NCBI GenBank assembly: GCA_963736305.1
Contig: CAVTOD010000008.1
Span: 380,962-444,961 of the forward strand
Direction of reading: 5' to 3'
DNA: 64,000 nt
Origin: DASUPK01 sp963736305
GTDB lineage: Bacteria; Actinomycetota; Thermoleophilia; Solirubrobacterales; 70-9
The position numbers and the translations under genes were made by a program. This document shows positions 44,331 to 55,267 of the stretch, one piece after another. The notes below the pieces were generated by a model. That model was not told the DNA's origin and did not search any database. It was given only the letters and a program-made list of their open reading frames with translations. The number at the start of each line of letters is the position of its first letter. Within the stretch, counting starts at the first letter, position 1.

Positions 44331-45683
44331 ATGGCCGACGGTCCGACAAATGCCAAGGAGGCGATGGCGTTCTGCGAGCAGAACGACGTGCGCTTCGTGC
44401 GGCTCTGGTTCACCGATCTGCTCGGCCAGCTGAAGAGCTTCTCCATCAACGCCGCCGAGCTCGAGGATGCGTTCGAGGGCGGCATGGGGTTCGACGGCTC
44501 CTCGATCAGCGGGTTCAACCCGATCGAGGAGTCCGACATGATCGCCATGCCGGACCCGTCGAGCATGCAGCTGATCCCCTGGCGCGAGGAGGAGACGAAC
44601 CGGACGGCGCGGATGTTCTGCGACATCCAGGTGCCCGGCGGCGACCCGTACGAGGGGGACCCGCGCTGGATCATGCGCCGCGCCATCGACCGGGCCCGGG
44701 ACATGGGCTTCGACGACTACAACATCGGCCCGGAGCTCGAGTACTTCTACTTCCGCTCGGCGCAGCCCGAGTCCGGGATCCCCGAGGTCCTGGACGAGGG
44801 TGGCTACTTCGACCTGACCACGCTTGACGCGGGCACGGACGTCCGGCGGGAGACGATCCTGGCCCTCGAGCAACTCGGCATCCACGTCGAGTACGCCCAC
44901 CACGAGGTCGGCCCCTCCCAGCACGAGGTGGACATGCGCTACAAGGGCGCGCTCGCGATGTCCGACGACTGCATGACCTACCGGATCACGGTCAAGGAGT
45001 ACGCGATGAAGTACGGCTGGCATGCGACCTTCATGCCGAAGCCGCTGCAGGGCGAGAACGGCTCCGGGATGCACGTCCACCAGTCGCTCTCGAAGGACGG
45101 CAAGAACGCCTTCTTCGATCCCGACGACCAGTACTTCCTCTCGGACATCGCCAAGGCGTTCATCGCCGGCCAGCTCAAGCACGCCCGCGAGATCGCCCCG
45201 CTGTTCGCCCAGTGGGTCAACTCCTACAAGCGGCTCGTTCCCGGCTACGAGGCTCCGGTTTACCTCTCCTGGTCACGCCGGAACCGCTCGGCCCTGATCC
45301 GGGTGCCGCTCTACCACCCGGGCAAGGAGCACGCCACCCGCGCCGAGCTGCGTTGCCCGGACCCGGCCTGCAACCCCTATCTCTGCTTCGCCGGGATGCT
45401 CCACGCCGGCCTCGAGGGCGTCGAGCACGGCTACGAGCTGCCCGAGCCGATGGAGCAGAACCTCTACCACCTGACCCCCGAGGAGCGCCACCGCCGCGGG
45501 ATCGAGCAGCTTCCCGAGACCCTCGGCGAGGCGATCGAGATCGCGGCCGAGTCGGAGCTGGTGCTTCGCATCCTCGGCGAGCACGCCTTCAACCGCTTCG
45601 TCGAGATCAAGCGCTCGGAGTGGGAGGAATACCGGGTGCAGGTCACGCCGTACGAAATCGAGCAGTTCCTGCCGATCCTCTGA
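44331..45683 (+). CDS. glnA: Glutamine synthetase type I
   Basis: 450 aa. GFDGSSISGF, ELEYFYF (metal Glu), HHEVGPSQHEVD, NGSGMHVHQSL (catalytic His), NSYKRLVPGYEAP and NRSALIRVP are all intact. Makes glutamine from glutamate, ammonia and ATP. Length (450, without the ~25-residue insertion of the adenylylated beta subtype) suggests a short type I enzyme. ATG 44331 follows ATTCGCC-type sequence without a clear ribosome binding site. Its end overlaps the convergent hydrolase gene by 41 bases. Confidence 0.96.
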   Translation: MADGPTNAKEAMAFCEQNDVRFVRLWFTDLLGQLKSFSINAAELEDAFEGGMGFDGSSISGFNPIEESDMIAMPDPSSMQLIPWREEETNRTARMFCDIQVPGGDPYEGDPRWIMRRAIDRARDMGFDDYNIGPELEYFYFRSAQPESGIPEVLDEGGYFDLTTLDAGTDVRRETILALEQLGIHVEYAHHEVGPSQHEVDMRYKGALAMSDDCMTYRITVKEYAMKYGWHATFMPKPLQGENGSGMHVHQSLSKDGKNAFFDPDDQYFLSDIAKAFIAGQLKHAREIAPLFAQWVNSYKRLVPGYEAPVYLSWSRRNRSALIRVPLYHPGKEHATRAELRCPDPACNPYLCFAGMLHAGLEGVEHGYELPEPMEQNLYHLTPEERHRRGIEQLPETLGEAIEIAAESELVLRILGEHAFNRFVEIKRSEWEEYRVQVTPYEIEQFLPIL

Positions 45684-46320
45684 GGTAGTCCTCCAGCAGG
45701 TCGTTGAAGCCGGGGGCTCGCGGCACCGCGTGCCCGGCGCCGGGGACGATCTCGCGGCGTGCGCCCAGGCGCTCGGCGAGGGCGTCGCTGAGGGCCTCGA
45801 TGCCGTCGTGGTGCCCGCCCGAGACGACCATGATCGGAATGCCGGCGCCGGCGAGGGCGTCGAGCTCGGGCCTCGCCTCACTCGGCGAGCGTCCGCCCCG
45901 CTCGGTGAGCTCGTCGGCCTCCCCGGCGAGAAAGGCGTCTCCGGCCTTCGCGATCTCCCGGACCGATGGGTCGCCGGGAGCCGCCGCATAGAGCGGCGTC
46001 TCGATCAGGGTGAGGGAGCGCACCAGCTCCGGGTTCCGCTCGGCCGCGAGGGTCACTCCCAACCCGCCGTAGGAGAACCCCACCAGGTGGGTTCGCTTGG
46101 TGAGGAGCCGGGAGACGTCCTCGGCGTCCGCCTCGAAGTCCTGGCGCTCGGCGGGGGCACTGCGTGGAAAGCCTCTCCTGATCGGAATGATCAGCGACCA
46201 GCGCTGAGCCAGCTCCATCTGGCGATCCCAGGTCAACTCGGGGCCGGCCCCCCCGTGGAGGAAGAGAATCGCGGGGCCCGACCCGAATCGCTCGACGGCA
46301 ATCTGCTCAGGGGTCGACAT
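45643..46320 (-). CDS. Alpha/beta-hydrolase
   Basis: 225 aa. Oxyanion-hole LFLHGGAGPELTWD, nucleophile elbow GFSYGG, late Asp/His (VVSGGHHDG, PGAGHAVPR). Typical small esterase or lactonase-like fold; substrate unknown. The last ~12 residues after EDYLR are encoded in the overlap with glnA, so the original stop was probably lost or moved. ATG 46320. Confidence 0.82.
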   Translation of the reverse strand: MSTPEQIAVERFGSGPAILFLHGGAGPELTWDRQMELAQRWSLIIPIRRGFPRSAPAERQDFEADAEDVSRLLTKRTHLVGFSYGGLGVTLAAERNPELVRSLTLIETPLYAAAPGDPSVREIAKAGDAFLAGEADELTERGGRSPSEARPELDALAGAGIPIMVVSGGHHDGIEALSDALAERLGARREIVPGAGHAVPRAPGFNDLLEDYLRGSAGTARFRTA

Positions 46321-46349
46321 GGGCGGGGACCGTATCGGCGGAGGGTTAG

Positions 46350-48365
<2,016 letters not shown>

Positions 48366-48373
48366 GATTAATC

Positions 48374-48406
48374 GGGTTGCTCCTCAGCTTCGCTTCCGGT
48401 GCACCC
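48374..48406 (+). repeat. REP-like palindrome, copy C
   Basis: GGGTTGCTCC, a 14-base spacer, then GGTGCACCC, in the gap between the YyaL-type and ACT genes. Similar to copies A and B but with one weakened pair, consistent with decay. Confidence 0.45.
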
Positions 48407-48490
48407 TCTCTTCCAGGCTACCCCGGAGCCACTGTTTGACATCCCCGGCCTCGAAGTAAATGATGCCGCCACCTGATCAAGGAGGCCGCG

Positions 48491-48880
48491 ATGAAGGACC
48501 TGACGGTGATCATGGAGGACCGGCCCGGGAAGCTGGCCGAGCTGGGAGAGGCGACCGGCAAGGCCGGGGTGAACATCGAGGGCCTCTGCGCGATGGTCGG
48601 GGACGGCAAGGGCTTCATCCACCTCCTGGTCGAGGACGAGGAGGGCGCGAAGGGAGCGCTCGCCGACGCGGGAATAGAGGTCGCCGATGAGCGGGAGGCC
48701 GTGATCGTCGACCTGCACGACAGGCCGGGCGCGATGGGCGGGATCGCGCGGGACCTCGCAGACGCCGGAGTGAGCGTCGACGTCGCCTACACGATCTTCA
48801 GCGGCGTACGGCTCGTGATCGTCACGGAGGACACCGACAAGGCCCGCGCCGCGCTCGACCTGAACGGAGCCTCGGGCTAG
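48491..48880 (+). CDS. Double ACT-domain protein
   Basis: 129 aa with two ACT domains (1-65 and 70-125): DLTVIMEDRPGKLAELGEATG and VIVDLHDRPGAMGGIARDLA share the ligand-binding DRPG turn. Free-standing ACT pairs usually bind amino acids. AAGGAGG sits 8 bases before ATG 48491. It converges with the aminotransferase gene (4-base overlap); ligand unknown. Confidence 0.82.
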   Translation: MKDLTVIMEDRPGKLAELGEATGKAGVNIEGLCAMVGDGKGFIHLLVEDEEGAKGALADAGIEVADEREAVIVDLHDRPGAMGGIARDLADAGVSVDVAYTIFSGVRLVIVTEDTDKARAALDLNGASG

Positions 48881-50265
48881 GAGCCGCTGATGTCCGAGGC
48901 GAACGCCTCGAAGGCCGCCACGTAGCGGTCGATGTGCTCGTCCTCGTGGGCGATCGAGAGGGTCCACTCCTCCTCGACGCCCGGCGTCATGAAGATGCCG
49001 TGATTCATGTGGTAGAGCCAGGCAAGGGTGGAGAGGTCGCCGTCGACCTTCGTGAGGTAGTCGCGGTACTCGTAGATCGGCTCGGGCGCAAAGATCACGC
49101 AGCCCTTGGCGCCCAGGCCCTGCGTGTAGGCCGGCAGCCCGTACTTGTCGATGACCTCCTGGCAGCGGGCCTTGAGCGACTCGTTGCTCCCCTCGAGCTT
49201 CTCGTAGACGTCCCGGGTGAGAACCTTGGTGAGGGTCGCCTCCGCGGCGGCCATCACCAGCGGGTTGCCGTTGAAGGTGCCGATCTGGTGGACCTTGTTG
49301 GAGGCGACCGCCTCACCCAGCTCCGCGGTCATGCCGATCGCCCCGCCCGGGTACCCGCCGCAGATCGCCTTGGCGAGGCAGATCATGTCCGGTTGGACGC
49401 CGAAGCGCTGTGTGGCGCCGCCGTAGGAGATCGTCGCGCCGGTCTTCACCTCGTCGAAGATCAGCTGCACGCCGTGCTCGGTGCAGAGCTCGCGGACCCG
49501 CTCGAGATAGCCCTCCTTCGGGGGGATGATGTTGATGTTCATCATCGCCGGCTCTACGATCAGCCCGGCGACCTGGCCGTCGTACTTGGTCAGGATGCCC
49601 TCGAGCACGTCAGGGTCGTTGAACGGGACCGGCCGGGTGAGCTGGACGACCACGTCGGGATAGCCCGAGCCGAAGGCGATCGGGTTGGGGCTCTCGCGGG
49701 GGCCGAGCTCGTCGAGCTCGGGGTAGCAGGAGACCATCACCGCGTCGTGGTGTCCGTCGTAGGAGCCCTCGACCTTGATGATCAGGTCCCGCCCGGTCGT
49801 GCCCCGGGCGATGTGGATCGCAGACATCGTCGACTCGGTGCCGGAGTTGGAGAAGCGCCATTGCGGAAGCCCGAAGCGCTCGACCAGGTTCTGGGCGACC
49901 TCGATCGAGCCGTCGGTGGGGGCGGCGAAGTGGGTGCCCTCCTCGTGGCGGGCCTTGACCGCCTCCCCGACGATCGGGTTGGCGTGGCCGATGCACATCA
50001 CTCCGAAGCCGTTGTGGAAGTCGACGTACTCGGTGCCGTCGACGTCCCAGACGAGCGCGCCCTTGCCGCGGTCGATGTAGACCGGCCACGGGTCGTTGAG
50101 CTGGAAGGAGGAGGGGACGCCGCCCGGCATCACCTTGCGCGCGCGGTCGAAGTACTCCGCCGAGGTGGGCGTGTGCTCGCGGAAGCGAGCCATCTGCTCC
50201 TCCGTGAGCTTGTTGATCAGCTTGCGGTCGATGGACGACTCGACTTCCGTTGCGCGCTGGGCCAT
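48877..50265 (-). CDS. Class III PLP aminotransferase (GSA/HemL-like)
   Basis: 462 aa. NSGTESTMSAIHIARGTTGR, FDEVKTG (cofactor Asp) and LAKAICGGYPGGAIG with the PLP Lys are standard for class III enzymes; PGGVPSSFQ near residue 48 resembles glutamate-1-semialdehyde mutase relatives. It is longer than HemL (~430) and without its typical partner genes, so an omega-type amino-group transfer is more likely. ATG 50265 shares a base with the MFS gene stop (TGATG), placing it last in a ligase-MFS-aminotransferase operon. Confidence 0.9.
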   Translation of the reverse strand: MAQRATEVESSIDRKLINKLTEEQMARFREHTPTSAEYFDRARKVMPGGVPSSFQLNDPWPVYIDRGKGALVWDVDGTEYVDFHNGFGVMCIGHANPIVGEAVKARHEEGTHFAAPTDGSIEVAQNLVERFGLPQWRFSNSGTESTMSAIHIARGTTGRDLIIKVEGSYDGHHDAVMVSCYPELDELGPRESPNPIAFGSGYPDVVVQLTRPVPFNDPDVLEGILTKYDGQVAGLIVEPAMMNINIIPPKEGYLERVRELCTEHGVQLIFDEVKTGATISYGGATQRFGVQPDMICLAKAICGGYPGGAIGMTAELGEAVASNKVHQIGTFNGNPLVMAAAEATLTKVLTRDVYEKLEGSNESLKARCQEVIDKYGLPAYTQGLGAKGCVIFAPEPIYEYRDYLTKVDGDLSTLAWLYHMNHGIFMTPGVEEEWTLSIAHEDEHIDRYVAAFEAFASDISGS

Positions 50266-51476
50266 CAGACGCGGAGGGTATCGGGGAGCGGCTCCGGGGC
50301 AGCGACCGGCCCGCCGATGAATCTCACGCTGAAGATCGCGCAGGCGAGCGCAGCCGCTGCGGCGACGTAGAAGGCGGCGCTGTAGCCGGCCAGCGCAGCC
50401 GCGGCCCCGACCAGCGGAGACCCGATCAGCATCCCCAGGTCGAAGTTCGCCGTGAACGTTCCCATCGCGACGCCCCGCCGCTCCGGGCCGACGCGGTTGA
50501 TCGCGACGAGGGAGAGCGACGGGAAGAGAAGCGAGAAGGCCGCGCCCATCCCGATCGCGCCCAGGATCACCACCGAGAGGCTGTCGGCGGCGCCGAGCAG
50601 GACGAGGCCGGCCGTCTCGATCAGGGCCGCCCCGACGGCGCAGCGAGCCGGCCCGATCCTGTCGGGCAGCCCGCCCGCGAGGAGTCGGGTGGCGACCACC
50701 GTGGCCGCGAACACGCTGAACACCGCGGGCCCATGCCCGATCCCCCGCTGGTCCAGGCTGAGGACGATGAAGGCCGAAACCGCCGCGAAGCCCACCACGC
50801 TGAGCGCGAAGGTCACGCCGGGGCCGAGGGCCTCGCGGGAGATGAACGGGCCGCGGTCAACCTCCTCGGTGGGGTCGTACTGCTCGGGCAGCCTCGAGGC
50901 GATCACGGCCCCCAGCAGCGGAGCTCCCGCCGCGAACGCCCAGACGAGATCGAATCCGCCGGCGTGCTGAAGCAGCACCCCGATCGGCGGCCCCAGTGTC
51001 AGGCCCGTCCAGATGGCGAGTCCGTACAGCCCGATCATCCGGCCGCGGCGCTCCTCGGGCGCCATGTCGACGTTCCATGCCGAGCCCGCCGTGAACACCG
51101 TTCCCTCCCCGGCTCCGAGGAAGAACCGGGCGATGATCAGGCCCGGGATCCCGGCCGGCACGAAGTAGAGAAAGCCCGCGACGGCGGCGAGCAGCGCACC
51201 GACGATCACCGTCGGCTTGCGTCCGCGGCGGTCGGCCATGTTGCCGGCGATCGGCCGGCAGACGATCCCGGTGAGGGCGAAGGCGCCGCTGACGATGCCG
51301 ACCTCGAGGTCCGAGCCGTTCAGGTGGTCCTTCACGTAGTGGGGGAGCACAGCGAGGGTTGCGCCCACGGCGAGCAGGCCGAGGTTGGTGACGATGAAGA
51401 TCCCCGCGAAGGCGGCCCATTCGGAGTCCAGGCGGACCCAGGCGCGAACCGCCGCCGTGGACCGCCAGGTGCTCAT
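50265..51476 (-). CDS. Major facilitator superfamily transporter
   Basis: 403 aa, about 12 hydrophobic helices. Loop 2-3 motif NMADRRGRKPTV (DRxGRK type) is clear, and the repeat half has GGLPDRIGPAR. Probably a proton-coupled exporter or importer. ATG 51476 overlaps the acyl-CoA ligase stop (ATGA), and its stop overlaps the aminotransferase start. The substrate is likely an acyl or amino compound handled by its neighbours; this is inference. Confidence 0.92.
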   Translation of the reverse strand: MSTWRSTAAVRAWVRLDSEWAAFAGIFIVTNLGLLAVGATLAVLPHYVKDHLNGSDLEVGIVSGAFALTGIVCRPIAGNMADRRGRKPTVIVGALLAAVAGFLYFVPAGIPGLIIARFFLGAGEGTVFTAGSAWNVDMAPEERRGRMIGLYGLAIWTGLTLGPPIGVLLQHAGGFDLVWAFAAGAPLLGAVIASRLPEQYDPTEEVDRGPFISREALGPGVTFALSVVGFAAVSAFIVLSLDQRGIGHGPAVFSVFAATVVATRLLAGGLPDRIGPARCAVGAALIETAGLVLLGAADSLSVVILGAIGMGAAFSLLFPSLSLVAINRVGPERRGVAMGTFTANFDLGMLIGSPLVGAAAALAGYSAAFYVAAAAALACAIFSVRFIGGPVAAPEPLPDTLRV

Positions 51477-52921
51477 CGCCGGTCGCGAAGCTCGGCTCTG
51501 CGGATCTTGCCGCTCGGGGTCTTGGGCAGCTCGTCGGTGAACTCGACGATGCGCGGGTACTTGTAGGGAGCGGTGACGCTCTTCACGTGGTCCTGCAGCT
51601 CCGAGGCGAGCCGATCGGAGGGCTCGCCGTTCGCCAGCACCACGATCGCCCTGACCACAGAGCCCCGCTCTTCGTCCGGCGCGGGCACCGCGGCGGCCTC
51701 GGCCACGGCCGGATGGGAGATCAGGGCGGACTCGACCTCGAAGGGCCCGACGCGGTACCCGGCCGTGATGATGATGTCGTCGTCCCGGCCCTCGAACCAG
51801 AGATAGCCATCGTCGTCCTTACGGACGTGGTCGCCCGTCGACCACCACTCGCCGTCGAAGGGAGGCTCGCCGATGTAGTGGCTGAAGAAGCTGGGAACGG
51901 AGCCGGGGCGCACCTGCAGCTCGCCGTTGATCACCCGGGCCTCGATCCCGGGTAGGGGCCGGCCCATCGATCCGTCGTGGGCGGGATCGTCCTCATCGGG
52001 GCGCATCCCGGTCACTGGGCCGGTCTCCGTCTGCCCGTAGCCGTCACCGATCCCGATTCCGAGGCGCTCCCTAAAGGCCCGGATCACCTCCGGGTTGAGC
52101 GGCTCGCCCGCCGAGATCATGCGGCGCAGTGACGGGATCGGCCGCAGCTCCGCCCGCTTGGCCATGATCCGGTACTCGGTTGGGGCCTGGCAGAGGACGT
52201 TGACGCCCTCGCGCTCGATCACCTCCAACCGTTCCGCCGGGTCGAAGCGCGCGTCGTGGAGCAACGCGGCGGCACCGGTCAGCCATGGCGCGATGAAGGC
52301 GTTCCGCGTGGACTTTGACCAGCCCGGAGCGGCCGTGCACCAGGCGAGCTCGTCCTTCCGGGCGCCGACCCAATGCTCGGCCTGGAGGCGCTGGCCGACC
52401 AGGTAGCGCTGCGGATACACGACGCCCTTCGGGTTTCCTGTCGTGCCCGAGGTGAAGATGATCACCGCCGGGTCCTCGGGGTCCAGGTCCACGACCGAGG
52501 CCGGCGTCTCCTGCGGGAAGTCCTCGTCCAGGGAGCGAGCGACCTCATCCAGATCCATCGTCGGAACCCGGTCCGGGAGCTCGCCGAGCAACTCCTCCTG
52601 GCCGATGCAGAGCTTCGGTCCCGCCGCGTTCACCCGCACCTCGAGGTCCTTGCGGCGCAGCTGTGGATTGCACGGCATCGCAACGGCCCCCATCCGGAAG
52701 CAGGCGAGCATCGCCAGCACCCACTCGATCCGGCTGCCGACCAGGGTCATGACCGCGTCGCCGCGATCGACACCGCGTGCCGCCATTGCGCCCGAGAGCC
52801 CGGCGCTCCGAGCGATCAGCTCGCCGAAGTGCCAGTCGCGCCGCCGGCCCTCGGCATCGATCGCGACGATCCCGAGGCGGGAGGCCTTGGAACGCTCCAT
52901 CACGTCCTCGATGAAGTTCAC
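51473..52921 (-). CDS. Acyl-CoA synthetase (AMP-forming ligase)
   Basis: 482 aa ANL-superfamily enzyme. P-loop-like IIFTSGTTGNPKGVVYP, GDGYGQTETG, WWSTGDHVRKDDDGY, GRDDDIIITAGYRVGP and the adenylation-domain Lys in TPSGKIRR are intact. Activates a carboxylic acid through acyl-AMP to acyl-CoA; closest in style to medium-chain/acetyl-CoA synthetase-like members (EWxLAMLA N-terminal region). GTG 52921. First gene of the coupled set with MFS and class III aminotransferase. Confidence 0.92.
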   Translation of the reverse strand: MNFIEDVMERSKASRLGIVAIDAEGRRRDWHFGELIARSAGLSGAMAARGVDRGDAVMTLVGSRIEWVLAMLACFRMGAVAMPCNPQLRRKDLEVRVNAAGPKLCIGQEELLGELPDRVPTMDLDEVARSLDEDFPQETPASVVDLDPEDPAVIIFTSGTTGNPKGVVYPQRYLVGQRLQAEHWVGARKDELAWCTAAPGWSKSTRNAFIAPWLTGAAALLHDARFDPAERLEVIEREGVNVLCQAPTEYRIMAKRAELRPIPSLRRMISAGEPLNPEVIRAFRERLGIGIGDGYGQTETGPVTGMRPDEDDPAHDGSMGRPLPGIEARVINGELQVRPGSVPSFFSHYIGEPPFDGEWWSTGDHVRKDDDGYLWFEGRDDDIIITAGYRVGPFEVESALISHPAVAEAAAVPAPDEERGSVVRAIVVLANGEPSDRLASELQDHVKSVTAPYKYPRIVEFTDELPKTPSGKIRRAELRDRR

Positions 52922-53150
52922 GCGCCTAGTCTGCCGAGCGGCGGCGCTGCTTGACCAGCCCCCCGAAAAGGAAGTGAGCTAGCCGGCCGAGCGATTGCCC
53001 CGGCCGAGGCCGAGCAGGCGCGGACCGGTGGCCGCGGTGGTTCGCATCAGCGCGCTCACCGGTGCGCCCGCCGCCGACAGGATCGCCACGCGGCCGGCGC
53101 CGCCTTTCCTGCGGGCGAGCTTCGGGCCGCTCGTGCTCAGAAATGCGGCG

Positions 53151-53342
53151 ATGGGCGGCAAGGACACCCTCAAGGGGCTCGGCGGCGCCGACGCGCTCTG
53201 CGGCGGTCCCGGGAAGGACAAGCTCAAGGGAGGTCCGGGCAAGGACAAGCTGCTAGGTCAGGGCGGAAACGACGTCCTGATCGGGGGCAAGGGACACGAC
53301 ATCCTCAAGGGCGGTCCCGGGAAGGACAAACAGCAGCAGTAG
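53151..53342 (+). pseudogene. Truncated RTX-like (haemolysin-type) repeat protein fragment
   Basis: From ATG 53151 the peptide is a run of nonapeptide-like repeats ([44 protein letters not shown]) ending in KQQQ. Secreted proteins with such C-terminal repeats are common in this bacterial group. No signal peptide or N-terminal domain precedes the repeats in any sensible frame; the open frame back to TTG 52995 is Pro/Arg-rich and looks non-coding. I take it as a remnant of a longer gene. Confidence 0.55.
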
Positions 53343-53360
53343 GAAGCCCAGCCGATGCGG

Positions 53361-53502
53361 CCAGCGGCGAAGCTGCGGATTGCACGGCATCGCCGCCGCC
53401 ACCATCCGAATGCAGGCGAGCATCGCCAGCACCCACTCGATCCAGCTCCCGACGAGAGCCCGGCACTGCGCGACGCTTCATCACGGCCTCGATGAAGCTC
53501 AT
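53361..53502 (-). pseudogene. Remnant of an acyl-CoA synthetase paralogue (5' part, internally deleted)
   Basis: The minus strand starts ATGAGCTTCATCGAGGCCGT, nearly identical to the start of the ligase gene at 52921, then jumps to DNA matching its codons for WIEWVLAMLACIRM and MPCNPQLRR in a different frame. The plus-strand stretch gattgcacggcatcg and caggcgagcatcgccagcac are shared with 52660-52720. About 150 bases between are missing. It is a decayed duplicate, lying 0.4 kb upstream of the intact gene. Confidence 0.7.
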
Positions 53503-53676
53503 CTGTCCAAGGTGCCGCAGCGCAGGGGTGACTTCCCCTCCGTCGGGTACCGTGGGGTACATAGGGTCGCTCGATCGGCCGAACAACGCCCGGAGCGTTC
53601 ACGAAATCACTCGGAGGGAGACCGTTGGATGGCCAGGCCGCAACGGTGAAAGCGCCAGCTCTGCCTTTAAGGCGCC

Positions 53677-53933
53677 ATGGGTTTCTCGCGCAGCGAGGGA
53701 ATCGTCCTAGGTTTCGATCCGACCCACGCGATCCGGACGGTGCTCGACGAGGCCGAGGAGGCGAAGCAGCGGCCGAGGAGTTGGTGATCCTCGTCGACCT
53801 CTACCGTCACGGGCACTTCGACAGCTCGGCCTACCAGTCGTACTTGGCCGGCGAGCTGGAGGACTTCGAGATGCCGGAGCTTAAGCGCGAGGCGGCGCTC
53901 GAGCACCTGCCCGAAGTGCCGGCGTCAGCCTGA
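53677..53933 (+). pseudogene. Small gene with a frameshift, function unknown
   Basis: From ATG 53677 (AAGGCG upstream) the frame gives GFSRSEGIVLGFDPTHAIRT and VLDEAEEAKQ, then stops at about 53787. The next frame continues with ELVILVDLYRHGHFDSSAYQ, SYLAGELEDFEMPELKREAA, ending at 53933. Losing or gaining one base near 53770-53780 joins them to EAKQ-AEELVILVDLY. An alternative single-frame reading from ATG 53625 has an Arg-rich unlikely N-terminus. Real mutation or assembly error. Confidence 0.5.
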
Positions 53934-53949
53934 GCGAGGGGGTCGGGAT

Positions 53950-54621
53950 TTGGGGTCAAGCAAGCCAGGCGCCGCGGCGGCCGGCATCCGGGTCCTGATC
54001 GTCGACGACCAGGCCCTCTTCCGTCGCGGGCTCCGCGAGCACCTAGAGGCAAGCGGCCTCGATGTCGTCGGGGAGGCAGAGGACGCCGCCGGCGCGCTGG
54101 CCCTCTCCGCCACGACCCAGCCGGAGGTGATCCTGATGGACATCCGCATGCCGGGAGAGTCCGGTATCGACGCGACTAGAAAGCTGCGGGTCGCGGTCCC
54201 GGGCGCTCGGGTGCTGATGATGGCCGTCTTCTCCGAGGAAGAGGAAGTCGTGGAGGCGATCATGGCGGGCGCTTGCGGTTACCTGCTGAAGGACTCCGAG
54301 GGCGATCAGATCCTGGCTGCGATCGCCGCCGCCGCCGGCGGCGAGAGCGCTCTCTCTCCCCGGATCGCCTCGGCCTTGATCGAGAGGGTGCGGGAGCACG
54401 AACCACCGGCCTCCGACCGTCGTGACCGCCCCACGCTCACGAGCCGGGAGCGTGAGGTGCTGAGCCTGATCGTCGAAGGCAAAGAAAACAACGAGATCGC
54501 GGCAGAGCTGGTGATCAGCCTGGAGACCGTCAAGACCCACGTCTCCACCGTCTTCGAGAAGCTGAAAGCCGAGAACCGCGTCCAGGCGGCCGTCGAGGCG
54601 GTCCGCTCCGGGCTCGACTGA
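53950..54621 (+). CDS. NarL/FixJ-family response regulator
   Basis: 223 aa. Receiver domain: VLIVDDQALF acidic pair, phospho-Asp in VILMDIRMPG, Lys in GYLLKDSEG; LuxR helix-turn-helix LTSREREVLSLIVEGKENNE and ISLETVKTHVSTVFEKL. A transcription factor for a two-component system. TTG 53950 directly precedes the N-terminal linker. No histidine kinase gene is adjacent, so the sensor is encoded elsewhere. Confidence 0.93.
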   Translation: MGSSKPGAAAAGIRVLIVDDQALFRRGLREHLEASGLDVVGEAEDAAGALALSATTQPEVILMDIRMPGESGIDATRKLRVAVPGARVLMMAVFSEEEEVVEAIMAGACGYLLKDSEGDQILAAIAAAAGGESALSPRIASALIERVREHEPPASDRRDRPTLTSREREVLSLIVEGKENNEIAAELVISLETVKTHVSTVFEKLKAENRVQAAVEAVRSGLD

Positions 54622-54706
54622 TCCGCGCGGCTGCCCACGGGTGCGCTCAGCGCAGCCGCACCTCGATCCGCGTCGCTTGCCCTCCGCCGAGGCGATGCGG
54701 CGCCGC

Positions 54707-55024
54707 TCAGGACCCGCGGTCCGACTCCTTGACCTGGTCGCGCAGCGCTCGCACCTCGGCAATCAGCTCGAACAGCCGCAGTCGCTCGGCGTCGAGCGCG
54801 CGGACTGCGCTCTCGCTGCGCAGCCGGTCGGCCTGGAGGCGCAGGGCCTCCCCCGCGCAGCGCGTGAGCAGCTCATCGATCTCGTCCACGCTTCGCTCGG
54901 CGGGGTCCAGGAGCGCCCTCATCACCTCTTGCTCGAGCGCAGAGCTGACCGTGCCTTCGCCTGAACCGGATTGGGTTTCGTCTGTGCGCTCGCGTGAATC
55001 GGATTTGGTTTCGTCTTTGTCCAT
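54707..55024 (-). CDS. Hypothetical coiled-coil protein
   Basis: 105 aa from ATG 55024. The first 30 residues are acidic and Ser/Thr/Lys-rich with a short repeat (DETKSDSRERTDETQSGSGE); the rest is a long amphipathic helix region (EQEVMRALLDPAERSVDEID, LRLFELIAEVRALRDQVKES). I do not recognise a family. The frame is open upstream to 55198, but that part lies in the promoter-like gap before the sigma factor gene, so the shorter start is preferred. Confidence 0.55.
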   Translation of the reverse strand: MDKDETKSDSRERTDETQSGSGEGTVSSALEQEVMRALLDPAERSVDEIDELLTRCAGEALRLQADRLRSESAVRALDAERLRLFELIAEVRALRDQVKESDRGS

Positions 55025-55267
55025 CAGCGAGCGCCTTGTCCGGGACTGGGGAGCTTTCGCCCCGGTCCTGCGAACGATCCTCCGCGGATCAACCACTTTG
55101 ATCCTATGTTCGCCTCCGGACAGCTTTATGGCTTCCCCAAGCGTCCACGGAGTTAGCAAGAGTATTGCGTACGGATCTTCCGGAAAATGGGTGTTCAATG
55201 AGCTGAACGCAAAAATCGCGCATCCGAGCCATTCACAGCAAGCCCTCCACAGGGCAAGCTAGCCCGC

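Noticed and set aside
52995..53150. Upstream part of the RTX-like open frame
   Set aside because: Pro/Arg-rich with no signal peptide or domain; looks non-coding.
55025..55198. N-terminal extension of the coiled-coil protein gene
   Set aside because: The base composition is A/T-rich and promoter-like; the shorter start at 55024 fits better.
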